Below, piece by piece: positions 7,851 to 15,116 of a DNA stretch of 37,254 nucleotides. Below the pieces are notes generated by a model, which saw only the letters and a list, made by a program, of their open reading frames with translations, was not told the origin of the DNA and did not search any database. Each line of letters starts with the position of its first letter. The stretch's first letter is position 1. The DNA is from Pseudomonadota bacterium (GTDB lineage: Bacteria > Desulfobacterota > Syntrophobacteria > Syntrophobacterales > Syntrophobacteraceae): assembly GCA_023416335.1 (NCBI GenBank), contig JAEZHY010000129.1:1-37254 (forward strand). The letters are read 5' to 3'. The translations under genes and the position numbers were made by a program.

Positions 7851-8812
7851 CACTTTCGTGTGTTTCGTACTCGTATCGCTCATCCCAAGCGATGGGTTGC
7901 GCTCCGAGACTGTGTCGGAACCGACCGGGGTTGGGCCGGTTTTCATCGACAACACGACACAGTCTCTCCGACTTCACCCATCCTACGACCTTATCATATT
8001 GTTTTTTTTCGTGATTTTCGTGTATTTCGTGGTTGAGAGTTTTGTTTTTGCATTTTGGTTGCGTCTGCCCCGGGGACTTTCACTGTACAGCGCTTTCGTG
8101 TGTTTCGTACTCGTATCGCTCATCCCAAAAGCGATGGATTGCGCTCCGACGACTGTGTCGGAACCGACCGGAGTTGGGCCGGTTTTTATCGACGACACGA
8201 CACCGCCTCTCCACTCCACCCATTCTACGGCCCTATTCTATTGTTTTTTTTCGTGATTTTCGTGTATTTTGTGGTTAAGAGTTTTGTTTTTGCATTTTGG
8301 TTGCGGCTCTGCTGCCCAGGGACTTTCACTGTACAGCGCTTTCCTGAATTTCGTACTCGTATCGATCATCCCAAAAGCGATGGGTTGCGCTCCGGGACTG
8401 TGTCGGAACCGACCGGAGTTGGGCCGGTTTTTATCGACGACACGACACCGCCTCTCCACTCCACCCATCCTACGACCTTATCATATTGTTTTTTTTCGTG
8501 ATTTTCGTGTATTTCGTGGTTAAGGCTTTTGTTTTTGCATTTTTAGTTGCGGCTCTGCTGCCCCGAGACTTTCACTGTACAGCGCCTTCCTGAATTTCGT
8601 ACTCGTATCGATCATCCCAAAAGCGATGGGTTGCGCTCCGGGACTGTGTCGTAACCGACCGGATTTGGGCCGGTTTTCATCGACAACACGACACCGCCTC
8701 TCCGCCCCACACATCCTACGACCTATCCAATTGTTTTCTTTCGTGATTTTCGTGTATTTCGTGGTTAAGGGTTTTGTTTTTGAATTTCGGTTGCGGCTAT
8801 GCTGCCCCAAGC
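7851..8812. repeat. Tandem array of four ~245-bp units
   Basis: Units start at 7851, 8091, 8337 and 8583 (lengths 240, 246, 246, and about 230 for the last). Each unit holds, in order: a TTTCGTACTCGTATCG block, a stem-loop opening GTGTCG and closing CGACAC around ACCGACCGG..CCGGTT (for example 8155-8198), a CTCTCC..CCTACG block, a T-run with TTTCGTGATTTTCGTGTA repeats, and TTGCGGCTCTGCTGCC. Copies 2-4 are very similar. Long open frames across the array exist only because unit lengths are multiples of three; I do not regard them as genes. Confidence 0.92.
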
Positions 8813-8883
8813 CCTTCGTGGTTGAGAGTTTATTGGACGAAAGTCTGAAATCGCGCAAACTTCTCCCGCCCGTCAACCTTTAT

Positions 8884-9006
8884 CAACCCGTGTCAGACTG
8901 GTGTAAGGCCTGTGTCAGCCCTGCGTCAGGGTTTGTCAGGGTTACGAGTCCCCCCGGTAAGCGCTTATCAGGCCCAGTCGGGACTGGTTATGGTTCTTCA
9001 GGGTTG
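8884..9006. repeat. Direct repeat B, related to repeat A
   Basis: Same orientation and motif order as 7363-7476, with GTGTCAGNNNN/GCGTCAGGGTT units at 11-bp spacing (about 8891-8945) and a GGGTTG end. It stops just before the 3' end of the gntR gene at 9022. Confidence 0.75.
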
Positions 9007-9021
9007 TGGAATTTACGGCTT

Positions 9022-9717
9022 TCACATCCGAGTTGCGGCCATGACTCGCTCCACATTGTGGAGCACGTGCACTTTCACGCGTCGGATGTGCTCGTAGAGG
9101 GTGTTTCGCGCTTCTTCGAGCCTGCCGTTCTCGATATGGTTGAAGATGGCCTGGTGATCGGTATCGACGAGGTTCATATTGGATGGGAAAAGGAACTTCG
9201 CCCCGTACTTGAGGTAAAGGAGATCGAACAGGTTCTTGAGAGTCTGCTGATGTACTATGCGGCCGGACAGGGAAGCCAGCGTCAGGTGGTACTCCATGTC
9301 CTTCATGAGCCTGTCATAGAGAAATCCGTCGTTGAAAGCCTTCCGGTGGCCTTCCAGCGCGGTTTTCAGGCGGCGCAGACCGGTTTTGTTCAGATTCCTG
9401 ATTGTAGGCTCGAGAAGGTCCAGCTCGATCAGGCTTCGCAGATCGTAGATTTCTTCCACTTCCTGCATGTTTATCTGGGCAATGTAATACCCGCGATTCG
9501 GTTCATGGCAGACAAGCTGCTGGAACTCCAGCCACTTCAAGGCCTGTATGACGGGCGTCTGGCTCATGCCGAGTCTTTCCGACAGGTCCCGGTAGGATAT
9601 TTTCTGGCCCGGCACGATCTCGTTATGAAAAAGCAGTCGCCGAATCCCCTCATAAGCTATGTTTGTATGCCCGGACATGCTTTCCGATTGCATAGGTCCC
9701 GCCGGCCTTCTTGTCAT
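9022..9717 (-). CDS. GntR family transcriptional regulator, FCD (FadR) subfamily
   Basis: 231 aa from ATG 9717 (MTRRPAGP), chosen because GGAG lies seven bases upstream and because longer frames would start above the predicted promoter. Residues ~20-80 form the winged-helix domain (AYEGIRRLLF, then SERLGMSQTPVIQALKWLE). The C-terminal all-helical FCD domain keeps the metal/ligand set: D and H of DMEYHL, H of DTDHQAIF and H of LYEHIRRV. FCD regulators usually sense organic acids or amino-acid derivatives and repress neighbouring catabolic operons. The gene is divergent from the 2-oxoacid oxidoreductase operon. TTGATCA-type palindromes near its own promoter and two others suggest autoregulation and control of the whole module. 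Confidence 0.92.
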   Translation of the reverse strand: MTRRPAGPMQSESMSGHTNIAYEGIRRLLFHNEIVPGQKISYRDLSERLGMSQTPVIQALKWLEFQQLVCHEPNRGYYIAQINMQEVEEIYDLRSLIELDLLEPTIRNLNKTGLRRLKTALEGHRKAFNDGFLYDRLMKDMEYHLTLASLSGRIVHQQTLKNLFDLLYLKYGAKFLFPSNMNLVDTDHQAIFNHIENGRLEEARNTLYEHIRRVKVHVLHNVERVMAATRM

Positions 9718-9738
9718 TCGGATTCTCCATGAAGTTGA

Positions 9739-9752
9739 ATTTTGATCAGATT
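9739..9752 (-). promoter_or_regulatory. Putative GntR operator A (gntR leader)
   Basis: ATTTTGATCAGATT, an imperfect version of ATTTGATCAAAT, centred at 9745.5, about 21 bases downstream of the predicted gntR -10 box. It would act by blocking early elongation or open complex formation. Confidence 0.5.
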
Positions 9753-9766
9753 TCTTATTTGGGCAA

Positions 9767-9795
9767 TAATTAGTGTAATTTGTGGAGTTCGTCAA
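9767..9795 (-). promoter_or_regulatory. Predicted promoter of gntR
   Basis: On the minus strand: TTGACG (9795-9790), 17-base spacer, TAATTA (9772-9767). The predicted start is near 9760, about 43 bases upstream of the gntR ATG. Confidence 0.55.
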
Positions 9796-9843
9796 GCAGC
9801 GACAGCCAAGCGTTCCTGCAGGGCGCCCCCGCAGGTTTTTTGC

Positions 9844-9870
9844 TTGACAGCCCTGGGCCCGCTTTATAAT
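9844..9870 (+). promoter_or_regulatory. Predicted promoter of the korA-etfA operon
   Basis: TTGACA (9844-9849) and TATAAT (9865-9870), both perfect consensus, 15-base spacer (short). Predicted transcription start near 9877 leaves a ~160-base leader before korA, with no recognisable riboswitch. Confidence 0.65.
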
Positions 9871-9889
9871 ATCAAAAACCTAATCGAAT

Positions 9890-9901
9890 ATTTGATCAAA
9901 T
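9890..9901 (+). promoter_or_regulatory. Putative GntR operator B
   Basis: Perfect 12-bp palindrome ATTTGATCAAAT, centred 25.5 bases after the -10 box of the korA promoter. Matches sites at 9739-9752 and 16480-16489. Confidence 0.6.
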
Positions 9902-10035
9902 TTCTATCAGTCATTTCTACCGACCGGTTTCGTCCCGGACTGCAAGACAGCACGCACCGGCAATTCACTCCCGCCGGATCGTGTCGGTTTATTTCTCGTG
10001 GATATGCAATTTCTTCATGGGCAAGGAGGATAACA

Positions 10036-11175
10036 GTGCAGCGGAATGCCAGGCTGATTCAGGGGAATCAGGCGATTGCAGAGGGGGCCATTTACGCGGG
10101 AGCCCGGTTCTACGCAGGTTATCCGATAACTCCGTCCTCCGAAATAGCCGAGGAGTGCTCCAGGGTGCTCCCCAAAGTCGGGGGAGTATTCATTCAGATG
10201 GAAGACGAAATTGCAAGCATTGCCGCCGTGGTCGGGGCGTCGCTGGCGGGCGCCAAGGCTTTCACGGCAACAAGCGGCCCGGGATTCTCGCTGATGCAGG
10301 AAAACCTGGGAACAGCAATAATGGGGGAAGTACCCTGCGTCATCGTAAATGTCCAGAGGTCCGGCCCGAGCACCGGCCTTGCGACCAAGCCAGCCCAGTC
10401 CGACATCATGCAGATCCGGTGGGGGCGCCACGGAGACCAGAGCATAATCGCCCTTTGCCCTGCTTCCGTGAAAGAGTGTTTCGACCTTACGGTCCAGGCC
10501 TTCAACCTATCAGAAATGTTCAGGGTGCCGGTTATCCTCGCGGCCGATGAAATTGTCGCCCACATGAGGGAAAACTTCATTCTCCCGCTCCCGGGCGAGG
10601 TCGAGGTGGTGGACAGAAAGCAGCCCTCCGTGCCCCCCGAGGAGTACAAGCCCTTCGCAGCCGGCGACGACGGCGTTGCGCCTCTGCCCGCATACGGCAG
10701 CAAGTATGTTTTCCATGTCACGAGTTCGATGCACGGACCCGACGGCTACAGCAACAACAACCCGGCAAACGCCGCATGGAGGGTCGCGCAACTGCACGAG
10801 AAGATAGACAGGAACCTGGATCGGATTGTCCTTACCAAAAAGTACGATGTCGAAGATATGGACGTTCTCCTCGTTACATGCGGCGCCACGACGCGCGCAG
10901 CCCGCGCGGCGGCCCTGAAAGCCCACGATCACCTGGTCCGTGCCGGAGTCCTCCAACTGGTCACCGTCTGGCCCTTCCCGGATGAAGAAGTGGCCGCGCT
11001 CGGGAAGAAAGTGAAAACCGTGGTTGTACCCGAGATGAACTACGGCGGCCAACTGGCCGGTGAAGTTCAGCGGGTCCTGGGACCCGACAAGGACATCCGG
11101 CGGGTGAACTGCTACAACGGACAGGTGATGACTCCTTCCGTGATCCTGGCAGCCATAACCGAAGAGCGGCGTTAA
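10036..11175 (+). CDS. korA: 2-oxoacid:ferredoxin oxidoreductase, alpha subunit
   Basis: 379 aa from GTG 10036, preceded by a perfect AAGGAGG; earlier in-frame starts would fall inside the promoter. Residues ~1-190 are the pyruvate-oxidoreductase N-terminal type domain (RFYAGYPITPSSEIAE, QMEDEIASIAAVVGA, TSGPGFSLMQENLG, VNVQRSGPSTG). The remainder is the transketolase C-terminal-like domain (VTVWPFPDEE). With the beta and gamma subunits downstream it would decarboxylate a 2-oxoacid to an acyl-CoA and reduce ferredoxin. The sequence looks most like KorA (2-oxoglutarate) enzymes, but branched-chain or aryl 2-oxoacids cannot be excluded; the nearby aminotransferase and acyl-CoA dehydrogenase make amino-acid-derived oxoacids attractive. 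Confidence 0.92.
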   Translation: MQRNARLIQGNQAIAEGAIYAGARFYAGYPITPSSEIAEECSRVLPKVGGVFIQMEDEIASIAAVVGASLAGAKAFTATSGPGFSLMQENLGTAIMGEVPCVIVNVQRSGPSTGLATKPAQSDIMQIRWGRHGDQSIIALCPASVKECFDLTVQAFNLSEMFRVPVILAADEIVAHMRENFILPLPGEVEVVDRKQPSVPPEEYKPFAAGDDGVAPLPAYGSKYVFHVTSSMHGPDGYSNNNPANAAWRVAQLHEKIDRNLDRIVLTKKYDVEDMDVLLVTCGATTRAARAAALKAHDHLVRAGVLQLVTVWPFPDEEVAALGKKVKTVVVPEMNYGGQLAGEVQRVLGPDKDIRRVNCYNGQVMTPSVILAAITEERR

Positions 11176-11208
11176 CCCCTGAGAGTTGCACGGAAAGAGA
11201 GGTCAAAG

Positions 11209-12042
11209 ATGTCACATGCCACGGGAGCTGCATATTTGAAAGGCGGAGTGCTGCCTCACATGTGGTGTTCCGGATGCGGCAACGGGGTGGTTCTGGGGGC
11301 TTTGCTCAGGGCCTTCGAGGAACTGCACTACAGCAAACAGGATGTTGTCGTAGTCACGGGCATAGGCTGCTGGGGCAAAGCCGACGACTACCTGCTGACC
11401 AATGCGCTCCATGGAACTCACGGACGGGCACTGGCTTTCGCAACCGGTATCAAGGCATTCAAACCCGAATTGAAAGTCGTCGTGCTGATGGGCGACGGCG
11501 ACGGCGTCACCATCGGAGGAAACCACTTCATCCACTCGGCCAGGCGCAATATCGACCTGACGGCCATAGTGGTAAACAACCTGAATTACGGCATGACCGG
11601 CGGGCAGGTCTCCGGGACAACCCCGGCCGACAGCCGCACGAGCACCACTTCATTCGGAAACCCGGAAAGATCTTTCGACATCTGCGCCCTGGCCGACGTC
11701 TCAGGCGCCAATTACGTAGCCAGGGGCACCGTGTATCACGGCCGGAAGCTTCAGAACGTCATCAAGGAAGCGCTTACGAAAAAGGGCTTTTCCCTCGTCG
11801 AGGCTGTAAGCCCCTGCCCCACTCACTTCGGCCGCAACAACAAGATGAAAAGCCCGCTCGAAATGCTGCGGTTCCTCAAGGAAAAGGGCATCCCGCGCGA
11901 AAAATTCGATTGCCTTACGGATGCCGAGAAGGACGGTTGCTTCGCGATCGGGAAATTGGTCGACAAAGATATTGCCGACTTCAACTCACGTTACGACGAA
12001 ATCCGCGCCCGGGCTCAGAGCGCTGGAGAAGGCGGTCGATAA
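11209..12042 (+). CDS. korB: 2-oxoacid:ferredoxin oxidoreductase, beta subunit (ThDP-binding)
   Basis: 277 aa, usual length for KorB. The thiamine-diphosphate motif is complete: GDGDGVTIGGNHFIHSARRN, then VVNNLNYGMTGGQ (about residues 98-135). Cysteines in MWCSGCGNG (~19-25) and TGIGCWGK (~50-57) match the cluster ligands expected of this subunit, and a later cysteine lies in SPCPTHFG. The gene lies 33 bases after korA and its stop almost touches the gamma-subunit start, so the subunits should be made together. The ribosome-binding site is GAGAGGT. Confidence 0.93.
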   Translation: MSHATGAAYLKGGVLPHMWCSGCGNGVVLGALLRAFEELHYSKQDVVVVTGIGCWGKADDYLLTNALHGTHGRALAFATGIKAFKPELKVVVLMGDGDGVTIGGNHFIHSARRNIDLTAIVVNNLNYGMTGGQVSGTTPADSRTSTTSFGNPERSFDICALADVSGANYVARGTVYHGRKLQNVIKEALTKKGFSLVEAVSPCPTHFGRNNKMKSPLEMLRFLKEKGIPREKFDCLTDAEKDGCFAIGKLVDKDIADFNSRYDEIRARAQSAGEGGR

Positions 12043-12043
12043 A

Positions 12044-12931
12044 ATGCCGGAAAACAAGGACAGATACGAAGTGGTGATGGCCGGCTCGGGCGGTCAGGGA
12101 CTCATCGTCTCGGGAATAATTCTGGCCGAGGCCGCTATGCTCGAAGGCAAAAACGTCGTTCAGACTCAATCCTACGGAATCGCCAGCCGCGGCGGATTTT
12201 CCCAGGCAGAGGTCATCATCGATAAGGGAGAGATTATTTACCAGCAGGTCGAGTCTCTCGATATCGCCCTGGCGCTCACCGAAGAGGCCATAGAACGCTA
12301 TGCTCCCCTTGCCGCTTCCGGCACCCCCGTCTTTTACGACACCTCCCTTCTCAAATTCCGCCCCGGGGAAAACCTCTACGGCTTTCTCTTCACGGAAATG
12401 GGTGCAGGCCTTGGGCATGTCGGAACGGCCAACATGATCGCGCTCGGCGCGATGAGCGCCATAACGGGGATGGTCAGCCCGGAAAGCCTGGCCAAAGTGA
12501 TCGGCGCAAGGTTCTCCGGGAAGACCGCCGAACTGAACCTTAAAGCCCTCCATGCCGGAACGGCGCTCCCCGGATCGGATCGCGCACAGACCGTTCCATC
12601 GCGGAACACGGAAGACGGCATTTCCCTTAACGGGACCGGGCAAAAAGCAGCCGCAGACTCTCGGCCCATCCCCCTGGACCTCGTCGCCGTCAATTCTTCC
12701 GTCTGCAAACAGTGCGGATACTGCCGGGAAGTGTGCCCGACGGGCGTATTCGAGATTTCCGAGTCTTTCAACCCTTCCGGATACAGACCGATGGTTGCAG
12801 CCCACGAAGAAAACTGCTCGGGTTGCCTGAAATGCCTCATGGTCTGCCCGGATTTCGCCATTACGGTATCGTCTTCTCCCCGCTCGCGCAAGTCGCGGCT
12901 CGAAAACACAAGCAAGGAGAATGCCTCGTGA
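12044..12931 (+). CDS. korC: 2-oxoacid:ferredoxin oxidoreductase gamma subunit fused to 2x[4Fe-4S] ferredoxin
   Basis: 295 aa from ATG 12044, one base after the korB stop, with GGAGAAGG upstream. Residues 8-175 are the gamma domain (AGSGGQGLIVSGIILAEAA, QTQSYGIASRGGFSQAEVII, GHVGTANMIALG). A linker of ~40 residues leads to a bacterial-type ferredoxin domain with two clusters: C221/224/227/231 (CKQCGYCREVCP) and C258/261/264/268 (CSGCLKCLMVCP). In many KorABCD enzymes the ferredoxin-like delta chain is separate; here it is the tail of gamma and would carry electrons out of the enzyme. The stop overlaps the next start (GTGA), linking it to etfB. Confidence 0.92.
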   Translation: MPENKDRYEVVMAGSGGQGLIVSGIILAEAAMLEGKNVVQTQSYGIASRGGFSQAEVIIDKGEIIYQQVESLDIALALTEEAIERYAPLAASGTPVFYDTSLLKFRPGENLYGFLFTEMGAGLGHVGTANMIALGAMSAITGMVSPESLAKVIGARFSGKTAELNLKALHAGTALPGSDRAQTVPSRNTEDGISLNGTGQKAAADSRPIPLDLVAVNSSVCKQCGYCREVCPTGVFEISESFNPSGYRPMVAAHEENCSGCLKCLMVCPDFAITVSSSPRSRKSRLENTSKENAS

Positions 12932-13725
12932 ACATTGTCGTCGTCCTCAAACAGACTCCGGATACCGAGACCGTAATCAGGATCGCTGCAGGCGGCAGGC
13001 GGATCGAAACTTCCGGCGTTAAGTGGATCATTAATCCTTACGATGAATTCGCAATCGAAGCGGCCCTCCGCCTCAAGCAAAAGCACGGCGGAACGATCAC
13101 CGCAATTGCATGCGGCCCGCAGCGGGTCGTCGAAGCCCTCAGGACTGCACTCGCCCTCGGCATTGACGACGCAATGCTCATCGACGACCCCGCGATCAAG
13201 GGCGCCGATCCCCTCCAGATGACCCGGATCCTCGCAGCAGCGGTCGAAGGGATAAATCCCGACATCGTCCTCATGGGTTCGCGCGCCGTTGACTACGACC
13301 AGGGACAACGAGGCGTAATGCTAGCCGAAAGTCTCGGTTTGCCTCACCTGCCCCTTGCCGTTTCACTCGAAAGCGACGGGGCCAAAGTCGTGATAGACCG
13401 CCCCATAGAAGGGGGATCGGTCAAATTGGAGGCAGTCCTTCCCGCACTGGTCACCTTTGGCGGATCCCATGCCGTCTGGAACCCGAGATACGCGTCTCCC
13501 CTCGGCATTATGAAGGCTCGCAAGAAAACGATCGGCGTGAAAACCCTGGCCGACCTGGGACTCGATCCCGCCGACTTCGGCGCCGAAAAAGCCAAAATCC
13601 GGATCGCCTCGATGGAACTCCCTCAGCCGCGCAAGCCCGGCAAGATGATCGCCGGAGATCTCGATACGGCCGGAAAGGCCAGGGAACTTGCAAGACTGCT
13701 GCGTGAAGAAGCCGGTGTGATTTGA
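12928..13725 (+). CDS. etfB: Electron transfer flavoprotein, beta subunit
   Basis: 265 aa from GTG 12928, overlapping the korC stop by four bases and preceded by AAGGAGA. Typical features: MNIVVVLKQTPDTE, WIINPYDEFAIEAALRLK, LALGIDDAMLIDD, DIVLMGSRAVDYDQGQRG, and the C-terminal IMKARKK recognition-loop region. The residues after the adenine-binding loop (YDQGQRG) lack the GDTAQVGP pattern I associate with electron-bifurcating EtfB, so this is more likely a conventional, AMP-binding ETF. With EtfA it would accept electrons from the acyl-CoA dehydrogenase downstream. That it lies in one transcript with a ferredoxin-reducing enzyme implies co-induction. Confidence 0.93.
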   Translation: MNIVVVLKQTPDTETVIRIAAGGRRIETSGVKWIINPYDEFAIEAALRLKQKHGGTITAIACGPQRVVEALRTALALGIDDAMLIDDPAIKGADPLQMTRILAAAVEGINPDIVLMGSRAVDYDQGQRGVMLAESLGLPHLPLAVSLESDGAKVVIDRPIEGGSVKLEAVLPALVTFGGSHAVWNPRYASPLGIMKARKKTIGVKTLADLGLDPADFGAEKAKIRIASMELPQPRKPGKMIAGDLDTAGKARELARLLREEAGVI

Positions 13726-13741
13726 TACAGGAGTTGTTCCG

Positions 13742-14728
13742 ATGGCAAAAGACGTTTGCGTAATCACTGAATTCAGAAACGGCGAATTTCGCCGCGTGAC
13801 AAACGAGGTTGCGAGCGAGGGCAGAAGAATAGCCGATCAGCTTGGCGCCGGCCTCGTCGGAATTTCCATCGGCTGCGGCAATTCCGGCAAAGCACCCGAT
13901 CTCGGCAGGTTCGGCGTAGACACGGTCTATCTCGCCGATACCCCCGAGCTGCAATACTACCTGGCCGAGACCTTCGTCCCCGTTATCGCCGAGATTATAG
14001 AGAAGATCGATCCGGCGGTGATCCTCATTCCGGCTTCCGTCGACGGCAAGGACCTCGCCGCGCGGCTGAGTTCCAGGCTTCGGATCGCCCTGCTCCAGGA
14101 TGCCGTCGAAGTTCTTGTCGAAAACGGCGGGAAAATGAAGGCCAAATGGCCCGCATTTGCCGGCAAATGCTTCGGGTGGGCCGAATGGGCGGACGGAGAG
14201 CCCCAAATGATATCGCTCCGGCCCAACATTATGCAAATCAGGGAACTCGACGCCGCACGCGAGGCGAAAATCGAGAAAGTCGATGCCACAATAGCCGCTT
14301 CGCGAACGCAAGTTTTGAAATACGATCTGGAGACCTCCGGGAAAGTCGAGCTGACCGAGGCACAGACAATTGTTTCCGGCGGACGCGGTATGAAAGACAG
14401 CGCCAACTTTGCGATCATCGAAGAGCTTGCCTCAGTGCTGGGAGCTGCTGTTGGGGCCTCGCGCGCTGCCGTGGATTCGGGCTGGCGTCCTCATTCCGAC
14501 CAGGTCGGACAGACGGGCAAGGTGGTCAATCCCGATCTCTACGTTGCAGTCGGGATCTCGGGGGCGATTCAGCACCTCGCCGGAATGGGATCTTCCAAAG
14601 TGATCGTGGCCGTCAACACGGACCCCGACGCCCCGATCTTCAGCAAAGCCGATTATGGGGTAGTCGAGGACCTGTTCGGTTTTGTTCCGGCATTCAGTGA
14701 CGAAGTTCGGAAGTTGAAGGCGTCCTGA
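13742..14728 (+). CDS. etfA: Electron transfer flavoprotein, alpha subunit
   Basis: 328 aa, AGGAG upstream of ATG 13742, 16 bases after etfB. The N-terminal domain (1-190) pairs with EtfB. The C-terminal FAD domain is intact: IVSGGRGMKDSANF (~214-227), LGAAVGASRAAVDSGW, HSDQVGQTGKVVNPDLYVAV, ISGAIQHLAGM and VNTDPDAPIFSKADYGVVED. There is no N-terminal ferredoxin extension. It binds the redox-active FAD and would pass electrons toward the quinone pool through an ETF dehydrogenase that is not in the window. Last gene of the korA operon before a repeat-rich gap. Confidence 0.95.
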   Translation: MAKDVCVITEFRNGEFRRVTNEVASEGRRIADQLGAGLVGISIGCGNSGKAPDLGRFGVDTVYLADTPELQYYLAETFVPVIAEIIEKIDPAVILIPASVDGKDLAARLSSRLRIALLQDAVEVLVENGGKMKAKWPAFAGKCFGWAEWADGEPQMISLRPNIMQIRELDAAREAKIEKVDATIAASRTQVLKYDLETSGKVELTEAQTIVSGGRGMKDSANFAIIEELASVLGAAVGASRAAVDSGWRPHSDQVGQTGKVVNPDLYVAVGISGAIQHLAGMGSSKVIVAVNTDPDAPIFSKADYGVVEDLFGFVPAFSDEVRKLKAS

Positions 14729-14748
14729 GCATTGATGCTCCACTGGAT

Positions 14749-14777
14749 CCCGGCTCAAAAGCACTGCCGGGATGACG
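14749..14777. repeat. Short palindromic dispersed repeat, copy 2
   Basis: CCCGGC (14749-14754) and GCCGGG (14766-14771) followed by ATGACG; same as 7769-7797 with two mismatches. Confidence 0.7.
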
Positions 14778-14906
14778 CTTTGGCGGTACACAACCTTGTC
14801 GGACAGCCGGGATTCTTGAAGCCGGACACGCAACGCAAGAGGACAAACCGGAAAGTCGAAAAGAGCGATAGAACGCGTGCCTGACGACATGGGCCTTCCG
14901 GGATGG

Positions 14907-14932
14907 GGTTCCCAAGCCGGAGCTTGGGAACC
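14907..14932. repeat. Perfect hairpin repeat
   Basis: GGTTCCCAAGC (14907-14917) pairs perfectly with GCTTGGGAACC (14922-14932), CGGA loop. No T-run follows, so it resembles a dispersed palindromic element more than a terminator, although the stem could attenuate or stabilise the etfA transcript. Confidence 0.7.
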
Positions 14933-14971
14933 AGCGGGAATTGCTGCTTTGCGCATCACTTAATTTGACGG

Positions 14972-15055
14972 AGCAGCAGAGCCGCAACCCAAAATACAAA
15001 AAGACAAAAGCTTAAAACCACGAAAGACACGAAAATCACGAAAGAAAACAATAGC
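14972..15055 (-). repeat. Inverted partial copy of the 245-bp unit
   Basis: Read on the minus strand this matches about 8729-8808 of the array: a TTGTTTTCTTTCGTG block, TTTTCGTGT, TTTCGTGGTT, a T-rich block, and GGTTGCGGCTCTGCTGC. It lies 6 kb away in opposite orientation, so the element is dispersed as well as tandem. Confidence 0.85.
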
Positions 15056-15116
15056 ATGACCGGGAGCCTCCTCCCGGTAACAAATTGTTCTGAATCCCCA
15101 TAGAGGAGCCAGGTAC

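Larger units (their letters stand above)
14729..15116. other. Repeat-rich gap between etfA and acyl-CoA dehydrogenase
   Basis: 388 bases with three intergenic repeat elements (listed separately): a short palindromic repeat, a perfect 11-bp hairpin, and an inverted copy of part of the 245-bp unit. No gene seen. Confidence 0.7.

Noticed and set aside
7851..8812. CRISPR array
   Set aside because: The period is 240-246 bp with the entire unit repeated; there are no short repeats with unique spacers and no cas genes.
7983..8876. Chain of open frames on both strands through the array
   Set aside because: They repeat with the unit because its length is a multiple of three, have no ribosome-binding sites and no recognisable product.
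8626..9732. 368-codon plus-strand frame
   Set aside because: Antisense to the well-supported gntR gene and begins inside repeat DNA.
14907..14932. Terminator after etfA
   Set aside because: Perfect hairpin but no T-run; listed as a palindromic repeat instead.
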